The notes beneath the pieces were generated by a model. It ran no database searches. It saw only the letters and a list, made by a program, of their open reading frames with translations, and had not been told where the DNA came from. Source: Saccharomonospora sp. CUA-673 (lineage in GTDB: Bacteria; Actinomycetota; Actinomycetes; Mycobacteriales; Pseudonocardiaceae). From it: 64,000 nucleotides of DNA. Positions 9,285-17,835 of the stretch are shown here, piece by piece. How positions within the stretch are numbered: position 1 is the stretch's first letter; every line of letters begins with the position of its first letter. The translations under genes were made by a program, and so were the position numbers. The DNA lies in assembly GCF_001942305.1 (NCBI RefSeq), contig NZ_MKKE01000085.1:113645-177644 (forward strand). Direction: 5' to 3'.

Positions 9285-10582
9285 ATGACCACCACGGATT
9301 CGCGGCCATTGGACGTCACGGCGCTGCGCGGTGATTTCGCCATCCTGTCCCGCACCGTGCGGGACGGGAAACCGTTGGTGTATTTGGATTCGGGCGCGAC
9401 GTCACAGCGGCCGGTCCAGGTGCTCGACGCGGAACGCCGATTCGTGGAGACGTCGAACGCGGCGGTGCACCGCGGGGCGCATCAGCTGTCGGAGGAGGCC
9501 ACGGACGCCTACGAGGGCGCGCGCGAGACGATCGCGTCGTTCGTCGGGGTGTCCGCGGGCGAGGTCGTGTTCACGAAGAACGCCACCGAGGGCATCAACC
9601 TGGTCGCCTATGCGATGAGCAATGCGGCGACGGCGGGGCCGGAGGCCGAGCGGTTCTCGGTGGGCCCCGGGGACGAGATCGTGGTGACCGAGATGGAGCA
9701 CCACGCGAATCTCGTGCCGTGGCAGCAGTTGTGCCAACGCACGGGTGCGACGTTGCGGTGGTTCTCGGTGACGTCCGAGGGCAGGCTCGATCTGTCCGAA
9801 CTGGACTCGGTGATCACGGACCGGACCAAGGTCGTCGCGTTCGCGCATCAGTCCAATGTGCTCGGCACGGTGAATCCGGTGGAGCCGTTGGTGCGGCGGG
9901 CCCGCGAGGTGGGTGCGCTGGTGGTGCTGGATGCGTGCCAGTCGGTGCCGCACGGCGTGCACGGGGCCGGTCCGGTGGATTTCCGCGCGTTGGACGTGGA
10001 TTTCGCGGTGTTCTCGGGGCACAAGATGTTGGGCCCGTCGGGTATCGGCATCCTGTACGGCCGCCGGGAGCTGCTCGAGGCGATGCCGCCGTTCCTGACG
10101 GGCGGTTCGATGATCGAGCTGGTGCGCATGGAGGGTTCGACGTTCGCGGAGCCGCCGCAGCGGTTCGAGGCCGGGGTGCCGATGACGTCGCAGGCCGTGG
10201 GTCTGGCGGCGGCGATCGATTATCTGAACGGCGTGGGCATGGACCGGGTGGCGGCGCACGAGCATGTGTTGGCGGAGCGCGCGCTGGCCGGGTTGGCCGC
10301 GGTCGACGGGGTGCGGATCGTGGGTCCGCGGGACACGGTCGACCGTGGTGCGACGGTGGCGTTCGTGGTGGATGGTGTGCATCCGCACGATGTGAGCCAG
10401 GTGTTGGACAGTCTGGGGATCGCGGTGCGGGTGGGGCATCACTGCGCGTGGCCGTTGCATCGGGCTGCGGAGGTGCCGGCGACGGTGCGGGCGTCGTTCT
10501 ATCTGTACAACGAACCGTCTGAGGTGGACGCTTGGTGGAGGGTGTGCGCGAGGCGCAGCGGTTCTTCGGCGTGGGAGCGTGA
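9285..10582 (+). CDS. sufS: Cysteine desulfurase SufS, one frame break near C-terminus
   Basis: PLP enzyme that takes sulfur from cysteine and passes it to SufU. The PLP lysine is K247 in FSGHKMLGPSGIG. The persulfide cysteine is C387 in VGHHCAWPLH, and its short surrounding loop fits group II desulfurases. The last about 18 residues (LVEGVREAQRFFGVGA) are in the next frame after about 10531, so one base is missing there. Repaired, the stop TGA at 10580-10582 overlaps the sufU GTG (GTGA), giving 432 residues. Confidence 0.92.
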
Positions 10583-11040
10583 GCGTGCAGCTGGAGAGTA
10601 TGTACCAGGAGATCATCCTGGATCATTACAAGAATCCGCATGGCCGCGGGCTGCGCGAGCCGTTCGATGCGGAGTCGTTCCAGGTGAATCCGACGTGCGG
10701 CGACGAGGTGACGTTGCGCGTGAAGGTGTCCGCGGACGGCGTCGTGGAGGACGTGTCGTACGAGGGGCAGGGCTGTTCGATCAGCCAGGCGTCGACGTCG
10801 GTGCTGACCGATCTGGTGGTGGGCCACAAGGTCGAGGAGGCGACGTCGACGATGGCGGCGTTCACGGAGCTGATGCAGGGCCGTGGCCAGGTGGAGCCGG
10901 ATGAGGACGTGTTGGACGACGGCATCGCGTTCGCGGGTGTCGCGAAGTACCCTGCGCGGGTGAAGTGCGCGTTGTTGGGATGGATGGCTTTCAAGGACGC
11001 GTTGGCCCGCACGTCGAAGTCGAACGAGGTGGGAGCATGA
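10579..11040 (+). CDS. sufU: Fe-S assembly sulfurtransferase SufU
   Basis: Zinc-containing sulfur relay protein that accepts persulfide from SufS. 153 residues from GTG at 10579. Zinc ligands are visible as C40 (TCGDE, with Asp42), C66 (GQGCSIS) and C130 (RVKCALLGW). The SufU-type insertion between C66 and C130 is present, which separates it from IscU. It overlaps sufS and sufT by four bases each. Confidence 0.94.
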   Translation: MSVQLESMYQEIILDHYKNPHGRGLREPFDAESFQVNPTCGDEVTLRVKVSADGVVEDVSYEGQGCSISQASTSVLTDLVVGHKVEEATSTMAAFTELMQGRGQVEPDEDVLDDGIAFAGVAKYPARVKCALLGWMAFKDALARTSKSNEVGA

Positions 11041-11435
11041 CCGAGACGCAGAATGAGCGCGAGGGCCGTACGGCGGCGGATCTGGACCAGGAGACGGCCG
11101 GCACTGCTCCGGCGTCGGGCGAGCTGGCGAAGGTCGACGACGTCGAAGAGGCCATGCGGGATGTGGTGGACCCGGAGCTGGGCATCAATGTGGTGGACCT
11201 GGGTCTGGTGTACGACATCCGGGTGGAGCCGGACAACACGGCGACGATCGATATGACGTTGACGTCGGCGGCGTGCCCGTTGACGGATGTGATCGAGGAC
11301 CAGACGGCGTCGGTGTTGAAGACGTCGGGTGTGGACGACTTCCGGATCAACTGGGTCTGGATGCCGCCGTGGGGTCCGGAGAAGATCACGGAGGACGGCC
11401 GCGAGCAGTTGCGCGCGCTGGGCTTCACGGTCTGA
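11037..11435 (+). CDS. sufT: SufT / MIP18-family Fe-S maturation factor
   Basis: DUF59 protein that helps load Fe-S clusters onto clients. 132 residues from ATG at 11037, which overlaps the sufU stop. A short acidic N-tail precedes the domain: EEAMRDVVDPELGINVVDLG, then MTLTSAACPLTDVIEDQ, with the single conserved cysteine, and WMPPWGPEKIT. Last gene of the SUF operon. Confidence 0.93.
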   Translation: MTETQNEREGRTAADLDQETAGTAPASGELAKVDDVEEAMRDVVDPELGINVVDLGLVYDIRVEPDNTATIDMTLTSAACPLTDVIEDQTASVLKTSGVDDFRINWVWMPPWGPEKITEDGREQLRALGFTV

Positions 11436-11477
11436 CAGTGCAGCGTCGGCTGTAGCGGCGCCAAGGTTTTCCGCGAC

Positions 11478-11506
11478 GCGGGTCTCACCATCACGGTGGG
11501 GCCCGC
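11478..11506. terminator. Hairpin terminator between sufT and DUF222 gene
   Basis: GCGGGTCTCACC and GGTGGGGCCCGC pair with few mismatches around a 5-base loop. The structure covers the stop codon of the convergent DUF222 gene (11491-11493) and lies about 40 bases after sufT, so it could serve both directions. Confidence 0.5.
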
Positions 11507-12678
11507 CGTTTGCGTGCGCGGGGTGGGGTGACGATGGGGTCGGTCGCGCCGTAGTAGGTGGTGCCGTGGGGTGTGGTGATGGTCGTGGTGCCGCGGGTGG
11601 GGTTGTGGCTGTGGGTCCAGCGTGGGTGGTGTTTGAGGCGGTGGTGGTGTCGGCAGCGGCTGGTGCCGTTGTCTGTTGAGGTGGTGCCGCCGTGGTTCCA
11701 GGGTTGTTCGTGGTCGAAGTCGGTGTGGGTGGCCGGCCGGTGACACCACGGGACGACGCATTCGCGGTCGCGGATGCGGACGAGGTCTCGGATGGTGGTT
11801 GAGGGTCTGCGGCGGGTTCGGCCGAGCGCGGTGGGTTGGCCGGTGGTGGGGTCGCAGAGGACTTTGCGCCAGGTGCTGGCGGGGTTGGTCATGATCTCTC
11901 GGGCGATGGGTGCGGGGATGGTGCCGTAGCCGTCGAGCGTGCAGCCCGAGTCGGTGATGCCGAGGGCGGTGGAGGCGGGCATGTGCAGGGAGACGGTGGC
12001 GGCGGTTTCGGGTGCGGTGACGCCGGGATCACGCCCGAGGAGCAGATCTGTGGTGACATCGGCCCGCAACTGGTCCATCGATCGCGACGATCCGGCCCGC
12101 CGCAGGGCCTGAGCCATCCCGTCGACGCGCGCGTAGGCGGCGGAGGCGACCTCGACGGGCACGTGTGCGGTCAGTCGGGACATGGCGTTCTCGCCGTGGA
12201 TGAGCTCAAGTTTCCGACCGCGTCGAGCAACGCGGGCCCGTGCCGTCTGCCCCTCAGGATCCACGGAATGAGCAATCTTCCGCGCATGTGCGGCGAGGTT
12301 GTCGGGTATGAACGTCGAGGTCGGCGCCGACGACAGTTTCTCGGCCAACTGGGCATCGACGGCGCGTGCATCGGCGGCCGACATCCCGGACGTCACGGCA
12401 GCGACCCGGGAGGCTCCGTAGGCATCGATCTCCCCACGCGACATCGCCCCCAACATCCCAGGGTGATCAGAGACCAGCGTCGAGGCGAGAGCAACCCGCT
12501 TCTCCACCTGAGCCCGAGACCCCCGTAATACCGGACGCAACGCTTCCACAACACTCACAGAATCGGACTCAACCGATTCCAACCGAGCCAGCAAAACCGC
12601 CTCCCGAGCATCAAGCCGAGCCCGATCAGCACGAACCCGATCAAGCTCACCAAGAAGAGAAGAAGTCAACGTCGACAC
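11491..12678 (-). CDS. DUF222 / 13E12-family protein with HNH endonuclease domain (copy 1)
   Basis: 395 residues. N-terminal DUF222 domain (ELDRVRADRARLDAREA ... QLAEKLSS ... QLRADVTTDLLLG) and a C-terminal HNH nuclease with ECVVPWCHRP, TDFDHEQPWNHGG and CRHHHRLKHH, which give zinc cysteines and the catalytic histidine. The function of this actinobacterial family is poorly known; members occur in repeated REP13E12 elements of mycobacteria. Start GTG at 12678 lies 6 bases after a TATCAT -10, so it looks leaderless. A second homologue lies at 62505-63746, and both have the same hairpin repeat about 158 bases upstream. Confidence 0.85.
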   Translation of the reverse strand: MSTLTSSLLGELDRVRADRARLDAREAVLLARLESVESDSVSVVEALRPVLRGSRAQVEKRVALASTLVSDHPGMLGAMSRGEIDAYGASRVAAVTSGMSAADARAVDAQLAEKLSSAPTSTFIPDNLAAHARKIAHSVDPEGQTARARVARRGRKLELIHGENAMSRLTAHVPVEVASAAYARVDGMAQALRRAGSSRSMDQLRADVTTDLLLGRDPGVTAPETAATVSLHMPASTALGITDSGCTLDGYGTIPAPIAREIMTNPASTWRKVLCDPTTGQPTALGRTRRRPSTTIRDLVRIRDRECVVPWCHRPATHTDFDHEQPWNHGGTTSTDNGTSRCRHHHRLKHHPRWTHSHNPTRGTTTITTPHGTTYYGATDPIVTPPRARKRRAPP

Positions 12679-12836
12679 CCCTAAATGATACCAAACACCC
12701 CACAACAACTCCACCCAAAAGAAACCCGAAAAGCCACCCCAGGAGCAACCCCAGAAACAACCCAAAAAATGTCCACCCCCGAAGCGAAGCAAGGGCAAAC
12801 CCGCCACCCCCACCCCCTCAAACACGCACCTCCACC

Positions 12837-12974
12837 GTGTCATCCCGTCGACCTAAAACGGACACCATCACGCTGCAGGCAGGGCGCAACCCACCCCAAA
12901 ACCGGAGCCAAACAACACAACCTTGCGCCCTGTCTGCAGCGTGATACCCACAACGCGAGGTCGAGGGATGACAC
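12837..12974. repeat. Long imperfect hairpin repeat upstream of DUF222-HNH gene (copy 1)
   Basis: Inner arms 12867-12889 and 12923-12945 pair over 23 bp with one mismatch (ATCACGCTGCAGGCAGGG... and its complement), loop 33 bases. Outer arms GTGTCATCCCGTCGACC (12837-12853) and GGTCGAGGGATGACAC (12959-12974) also pair, with one extra base. The same sequence reappears at 63903-64000, at the same distance from a second DUF222 start. Confidence 0.8.
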
Positions 12975-13058
12975 GGAGCAGCGACACCAGTCGCCCGAGC
13001 ATCCCGGAGACCTGCCCGCCGGCGAGCACCCCAACCCCCAGGTCCCCAACCCGACGTC

Positions 13059-13184
13059 CCGAAACGCTGACACGGCGACGTGAATTGCTGACACGGCACC
13101 CCGAATCGCAAACACAACGCCACAAAACGCCAACACGACGCCACAGAACGCCAACACGGCGACGTGAGGTGCTGACACGGCACC
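13059..13184. repeat. Six-unit 21-bp degenerate tandem repeat
   Basis: Read on the minus strand from 13184, six consecutive 21-base units follow the pattern GGCGCCGTGTYRGCRNTTCRS. Examples are GGTGCCGTGTCAGCAATTCA(C) and GTCGCCGTGTCAGCGTTTCG(G). There are no unique spacers. The frame keeps its period for 126 bases between the hairpin repeat and the serine-hydrolase stop. Confidence 0.8.
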
Positions 13185-13209
13185 GGAATACCCCGGAAAG
13201 CGGAGCCGA

Positions 13210-14325
13210 CTACCGGTCCAAAACCTCATCCAACACGGTCAACAATCGCTCCGCCCGCGAGTCCCGATCCTCACTCCGCAACTCGTTGCACAAAAACGAA
13301 AACCCAACCCCGCCGACACCCCCACGCTCAGCGCCGGGCCAGGCCCCGTGTCGCCCACCTCCGGCCCCGGAGTGCCCAAAGGCCCGGTCACCCCGCCGAT
13401 CGGGCCCATAAGTCCCGATCGAATCCCCGAGCTCGTACCCGAGCCCGAACCGAACAGGCCGATCGTTGATCGCATCAACCCCGTCGGCCCACACCCCGGT
13501 GGCCCGACGCAGCGCGGAGTCGTCCACGACACACCCGCGAAGCACGAGGTCGTACAAGGAGGCCATCGCGCGAGCGGTACCCACCCCACTACCACCGGCG
13601 AGCTCGGCCCGCCGGTAGGCGACGGAGTTCATCAGGGAATCGGAGTCGAGCAGCCCGGCATACATCCGCTCGACGATGCGGCGCCGCTCGGGATCGGTGA
13701 GGAACGTACTGATCGCATAGTCGGGCGCGCGCACCAGCCGAGCCATGCGCGGATCGCAGTCGGCGGGGGTGCCGAGGTGCAGGTCGAGCCCGTACGGCGC
13801 GACGAGCTCCTGCACGAGCGTCCCGACGGACGACCCGGTGACCCGCCGGAGCAGTTCGCCGGCGAGGTAGCCGTAGGTCAGCGGGTGGTAGGCGACCCGG
13901 GTTCCGGGCTCCCACAGGGGTTTCTGCGTGGCGAGCAGTCGGGCGCACCCGGCGCTGTCGAGCAGGTCGTGCGGGCCGTCCACATAGGGCAGGCCGGCGG
14001 TGTGGGACAGCACGTGGCCGACGGTGACGTCGGCGGTGAACTCCGGCCAGTACGTGCGCACGGGTGCGGTCGGGTCGAGGCGGTCGGCCAGCGCCGCGGC
14101 GACGGTCGCGACGATGCCCTTGGTGCCGGAGAACAGCACGCACAACGTGTCCCGCCGCCACGGGGTGCCGGTGAGGGGGTCGGCGAGCCCGCCCCACAGG
14201 TCGACGACCGGCTCCCCGTCGCGGACGACGGCGAAGGCCGCCCCGCCGCGCGCGTCGCCGACGATGTCGGCGAACACGTCGCGGACTGGTTCGAACCCCG
14301 GGGCGACCATGCCCTCGACCGCCAT
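13210..14325 (-). CDS. Serine hydrolase of the beta-lactamase/EstB family
   Basis: 371 residues. The catalytic SxxK is visible in FSGTKG (about residue 66). A Tyr lies in VAYHPLTYGYLAGE, and the third motif is HSG in FGHSGAGGG. No signal peptide, so probably cytoplasmic. Members of this family are usually esterases or amidases rather than lactamases. The gene starts 3 bases after the ABC ATPase stop and is the last member of the carnitine-type operon, so an ester such as an acylcarnitine is an attractive but unproven substrate. Confidence 0.8.
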   Translation of the reverse strand: MAVEGMVAPGFEPVRDVFADIVGDARGGAAFAVVRDGEPVVDLWGGLADPLTGTPWRRDTLCVLFSGTKGIVATVAAALADRLDPTAPVRTYWPEFTADVTVGHVLSHTAGLPYVDGPHDLLDSAGCARLLATQKPLWEPGTRVAYHPLTYGYLAGELLRRVTGSSVGTLVQELVAPYGLDLHLGTPADCDPRMARLVRAPDYAISTFLTDPERRRIVERMYAGLLDSDSLMNSVAYRRAELAGGSGVGTARAMASLYDLVLRGCVVDDSALRRATGVWADGVDAINDRPVRFGLGYELGDSIGTYGPDRRGDRAFGHSGAGGGRHGAWPGAERGGVGGVGFSFLCNELRSEDRDSRAERLLTVLDEVLDR

Positions 14326-14328
14326 CGG

Positions 14329-15992
14329 TCACATCCTCGGCGTATTGGCCAACAACCGGCGCGTGTACTCGTGCTGCGGCGCGTCGAGCACCTCGTCGAC
14401 CGTGCCGGATTCGACGACCTCACCGCCGCGCAGCACGGCGATCCGGTCGGCGACGTGCCGGGCCAACGCGATGTTGTGGGTGACGAACAGCATCGCGGTG
14501 CCCAGCTCCCGGCGCAGCGTGCAGAGCAACTCGATGATCGTGGCCTGCACCGACACGTCGAGTGCGGAGGTCACCTCGTCGCACAGCAGCACGTCCGGCG
14601 TCGTGACCAGCGCACGGGCGATCGCGGCGCGTTGCCGCTGTCCGCCGGAGAGCTGATCGGGCAGGCGAACGGCCAGGTCGGGATCGAGCCGCACCCGTTC
14701 CAACGTGGCGTGCACGCGCTCCGCTCGTTCCCGCCTGTCGAGGTCGGTCAACGTCCGCAGCGGCAGCTCGACCGACTGTCCGATGGTCTTGCGCGGGTTG
14801 AGAGAGGAGTACGGGCTCTGGAACACGTACTGCACCGAGCGTAGCTGCTCGGCGGAACGTTTCGCCGTGGACGCCGCCAGCTCGGTACCGGACAGCGCGA
14901 TCGTGCCCTGGTGGCGTTCGTTGAGCCCGGCGATGCACTGCGACAACGTGGTCTTGCCCGAGCCCGATTCGCCCAGCAGCATCAGGCATTCGCCGGCCCG
15001 CACGTCCAGCGAGACGTCCCGCAGCACCCGGTTCTCGCCGTACGACACGGACAGGTCCCGCACCGACAACACCGCCACCGACGCGCCGGACCCCGACGCG
15101 CCGGACCCCGACGCGCCGGACTCGGGCTCCGCCGTGCCGACCCCGGACGCCGAGGCGCCGTCCGGGCCGTCGAGGTGCGGCACGGCGGCGACGAGCTCAC
15201 GGGTGTACTCGTGCGACGGTGTGCGCAGCACCTCGCTGGTGGTGCCGCATTCGACGACCTCGCCGCGCCGCAGCACCGCCACCCGGTCGGCCACGGTGGC
15301 CACGACCGCGAGGTCGTGCGTGATGTACAGCGCCGCGGTGTCGTGCTCGGCGGTGAGGCGGCCGACGGTCTCGAGCACCAGCGTCTGGGTGGTCACGTCG
15401 AGTCCGGTCGTGGGCTCGTCGAGTACGACCACGCTCGGCCGGCAGGCGAACGCCATCGCGATGCCGACGCGTTGCTGCTGCCCGCCGGAGAGCTGGTGCG
15501 GATAGCGCCGGCGGTACTCCTCGTCGCCGGGCAGGCCGACCTCGTCGAGCACCTCGCGACCCGCGCGGTGCGTTCGGCCGCCGAGTCGCCGTAGCCGTGG
15601 GTCTCGAGGACCTCGCCGATCTGCCGGCCGATGCGCAGCGCCGGGTTCAGCGACGCCGCCGGATCCTGCGGGATGTAGGCGACGGTGCACCCCCGCAGCG
15701 TGCGGCGGCCGCGTTCGTCGAGTTCGAGCACCGACACGGTGTCCCCGTCCCCGTCCCCGCCGCGGGCGGTGGCCGTCACGGTGCCGCCCGTGTGGCGCAG
15801 TCCGCGGCGGAAGTGGCCGAGCGCGGCCAGTCCGGCGGTGGTCTTGCCCGATCCGGACTCGCCGACCAGAGCCAGCACCTCGCCGGGCGCGATGTCGTAG
15901 GACACGCCGCGCAGCACGGGCGCGCCGGTGGTGGTGTCCACGCGCAGATCGTCGACGACGAGCGCGTGCCGTACCGCTACCTGGGTCGTCAC
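14329..15992 (-). CDS. Fused double ATPase of dipeptide-type ABC importer (DppD-DppF), one frame break
   Basis: Two nucleotide-binding domains in one chain of about 554 residues. Domain 1 has Walker A GESGSGKTT, signature LSGGQQQR and Walker B VVVLDEPTTGLD. Domain 2 has GESGSGKTT, LSGGQRQR and LLCDEVTSALD. A linker with SGASGSGASGSGAS repeats separates them. The frame changes at about 15562, where one base is missing. GTG at 15992 overlaps the permease stop (GTGA). It powers the permeases encoded immediately upstream. Confidence 0.88.
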
Positions 15993-16867
15993 GCCGCGAC
16001 CTCCTTCTTCTGCTCCCGGCCCGCCGCGGCGGACGCGAGCGAGTCGGTGATGAGGTTGGTGCCGACGGTCAGCACCGCGATGGCGAGCACGGGCAGCAGC
16101 ACGCCCCACGGTTCGACGACGAGCGCGATCCGGTTCTCGTTGATCATCAGACCCCAGTCCGCGGTGGGCGGCTGGATGCCGAGTCCGAGGAACGACAGCG
16201 ACGCGACGTAGCCGATCGAGTAGGTCAGCCGCAGGCCCAGCTCCACCATGAGCGGACCGGTGATGTTGGGCAGCACCTCGCCGGCGAGGATGCGCCGGCG
16301 GGGCATGGCGTACATCCGCGCGGCGCGGATGAAGTCGGCGTCCTTGACGGCCACGGTCGACGCCCGCGCCACCCGCGCGACCCGGGGCGCGTGCGTGATG
16401 CCGATGACCAGCACCAGCAGCCAGCCCTCCGGCCCGATCATCGCGATCGCCAGCAGCGCGAACACCAGCTGCGGGAACGACAGCAGCACGTCGCTGCCGC
16501 GCATGATGACAGAGTCGAGCCGGCCGCCGCTGTAGCCGGCGAGCATGCCCAGCAGCGCGCCGAGCACGACGCCGAGCGCCGTGGCCAGCACGGCGTAGAG
16601 CAGCAGGGTCGCCCCGCCCGCGAGGAAGCGGGTGAACACGTCGCGGCCGAGGCCGTCGGTTCCGGCGATACCGTCGGACTGGAACGGCCGCCCCACGAAC
16701 TCCATTGCGTCGTAGCCGGTGAGGGCGGAGCCGAACAGGGCGCCGCCCACGGCGAGCACGAGCACGAGCGCCGTCAGGGCCGTCCCGATCTTGGCCTGCG
16801 GCAGGGACATGGCCCTGCGCAGCAGGCCCGGCTGGGTGCGGCGGGAACTCCGGGATGTGGCGTTCAT
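15989..16867 (-). CDS. Dipeptide/nickel-type ABC transporter permease (DppC-like)
   Basis: 292 residues from ATG at 16867, which overlaps the DppB-like stop (ATGA). An N-terminal extension with one helix (TALTALVLVLAVGGALFGSA) precedes the binding-protein-dependent transport fold. The EAA loop is VKDADFIRAARMYAMPRRRI. The C-terminal helix ends in LITDSLASAAAGREQKKE. Partner of the permease at 16864-17820. Confidence 0.88.
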   Translation of the reverse strand: MNATSRSSRRTQPGLLRRAMSLPQAKIGTALTALVLVLAVGGALFGSALTGYDAMEFVGRPFQSDGIAGTDGLGRDVFTRFLAGGATLLLYAVLATALGVVLGALLGMLAGYSGGRLDSVIMRGSDVLLSFPQLVFALLAIAMIGPEGWLLVLVIGITHAPRVARVARASTVAVKDADFIRAARMYAMPRRRILAGEVLPNITGPLMVELGLRLTYSIGYVASLSFLGLGIQPPTADWGLMINENRIALVVEPWGVLLPVLAIAVLTVGTNLITDSLASAAAGREQKKEVAA

Positions 16868-17820
16868 CGGGTCACCTCGGCACGCAGCTTGGGGTTGGAC
16901 ACGATGCCGACGACGTCGGCGATCAGGTTCACGACGACGTAGACGCCGGCGATGATCAGCGTGATCGCCTGCACGACCGCGACGTCCCGGTTGTTGACCG
17001 CGTCGATCAGCGCCTGGCCGATCCCGGGATAGCGGAAGAGGAACTCGACCACGACCACGCCGCCGGCGAGCCACGCCAGCTGCAGCGCGATGACCTGGGC
17101 GACCGGGCCGATCGCGTGCGGCACGGCGTGCCGGGTGATCACGACCCGTTCGGGCAGTCCCTTCAGTCGCGCCATCTCGACGTAGCCACTGTCGAGGACC
17201 TCGCTCATCGTCGCCCGCATCATGCGCGTGATGTAGGGCGTCACGACCAGGCAGAGGGTGATGATCGGCAGGATCAGCTGGCTCGGCTGCGCCCAGACCG
17301 GTTCGCCGGGCGGCGCGAGCGTCACCGACGGCAGGATCGGCAGGACCGTAGTCGACAGCAGCACGATCAACGCCACACCGATCACGAACTCGGGCAGCGC
17401 GGCCACGACCAGGCTCAGCCCGGACACGGTGTGGTCGACGCCCCGGCCGCGCCGCAGCGCCGACCACGTGCCGAGCGCGAGACCGACCGCTGTGCTCAGC
17501 ACGGCCGCGACGATCAGCAACACCAGCGAGGCGCCGACCCGCTCGCCGAGCAGCTCGGTCACCGGACCCTGGGTCGCGGCGGAGACACCGAGGTCGCCGG
17601 TGAACACGCCACCGAGCCAGTCGAGATAGCGCTGCCACACCGGGGCGTCGAGGCCCAGCTGGGCGTTCAGCGCGGCGATCCGGTCGGGCGTGGCCGCCTG
17701 ACCGAGGATCGCGCGGGCGGGATCACCCGGCAACAACAGGGTCGCGACGAACACGAGCAACGTCACCACCCACAGCACCGCGACGCTCACCAGGAGCCGG
17801 CGCAGGATTACACGGAACAC
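16864..17820 (-). CDS. Dipeptide/nickel-type ABC transporter permease (DppB-like)
   Basis: 318 residues. N-terminal MFRVILRRLLVSVAVLWVVT helix, the conserved LPGDPA segment, six transmembrane helices, and an EAA loop around GYVEMARLKGLPERVVITRH. It is 15 bases downstream of the substrate-binding protein gene and overlaps the DppC-like gene. Confidence 0.88.
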   Translation of the reverse strand: MFRVILRRLLVSVAVLWVVTLLVFVATLLLPGDPARAILGQAATPDRIAALNAQLGLDAPVWQRYLDWLGGVFTGDLGVSAATQGPVTELLGERVGASLVLLIVAAVLSTAVGLALGTWSALRRGRGVDHTVSGLSLVVAALPEFVIGVALIVLLSTTVLPILPSVTLAPPGEPVWAQPSQLILPIITLCLVVTPYITRMMRATMSEVLDSGYVEMARLKGLPERVVITRHAVPHAIGPVAQVIALQLAWLAGGVVVVEFLFRYPGIGQALIDAVNNRDVAVVQAITLIIAGVYVVVNLIADVVGIVSNPKLRAEVTR

Positions 17821-17835
17821 GACACACTCACCTCC

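Larger units (their letters stand above)
12679..13209. other. Non-coding region with promoter, hairpin repeat and tandem array
   Basis: 531 bases without a supported gene. It holds the leaderless-type promoter of the DUF222 gene (TATCAT at 12685-12690), a 24-base box starting CACCCCCGAAGCGAAG (12774-12797) shared with the second DUF222 locus, a long hairpin (12837-12974) and a 21-bp tandem array (13059-13184). Reading frames across the array are low-complexity translations of the repeat. Confidence 0.7.

Noticed and set aside
13059..13184. Tandem repeat considered as a CRISPR array
   Set aside because: Units are contiguous 21-mers without unique spacers, and no cas genes are present.
12840..13229. 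Minus-strand frames with repeated AVSAxxVAVSAF-like peptides
   Set aside because: They merely translate the 21-bp array and hairpin; no start signal or homologous protein supports them.
13250..13360. Suspected paired frame breaks in the serine hydrolase near GHSGAGGG
   Set aside because: The continuous frame reads sensibly through to the C-terminus and the gene length is a multiple of three, so no break was called.
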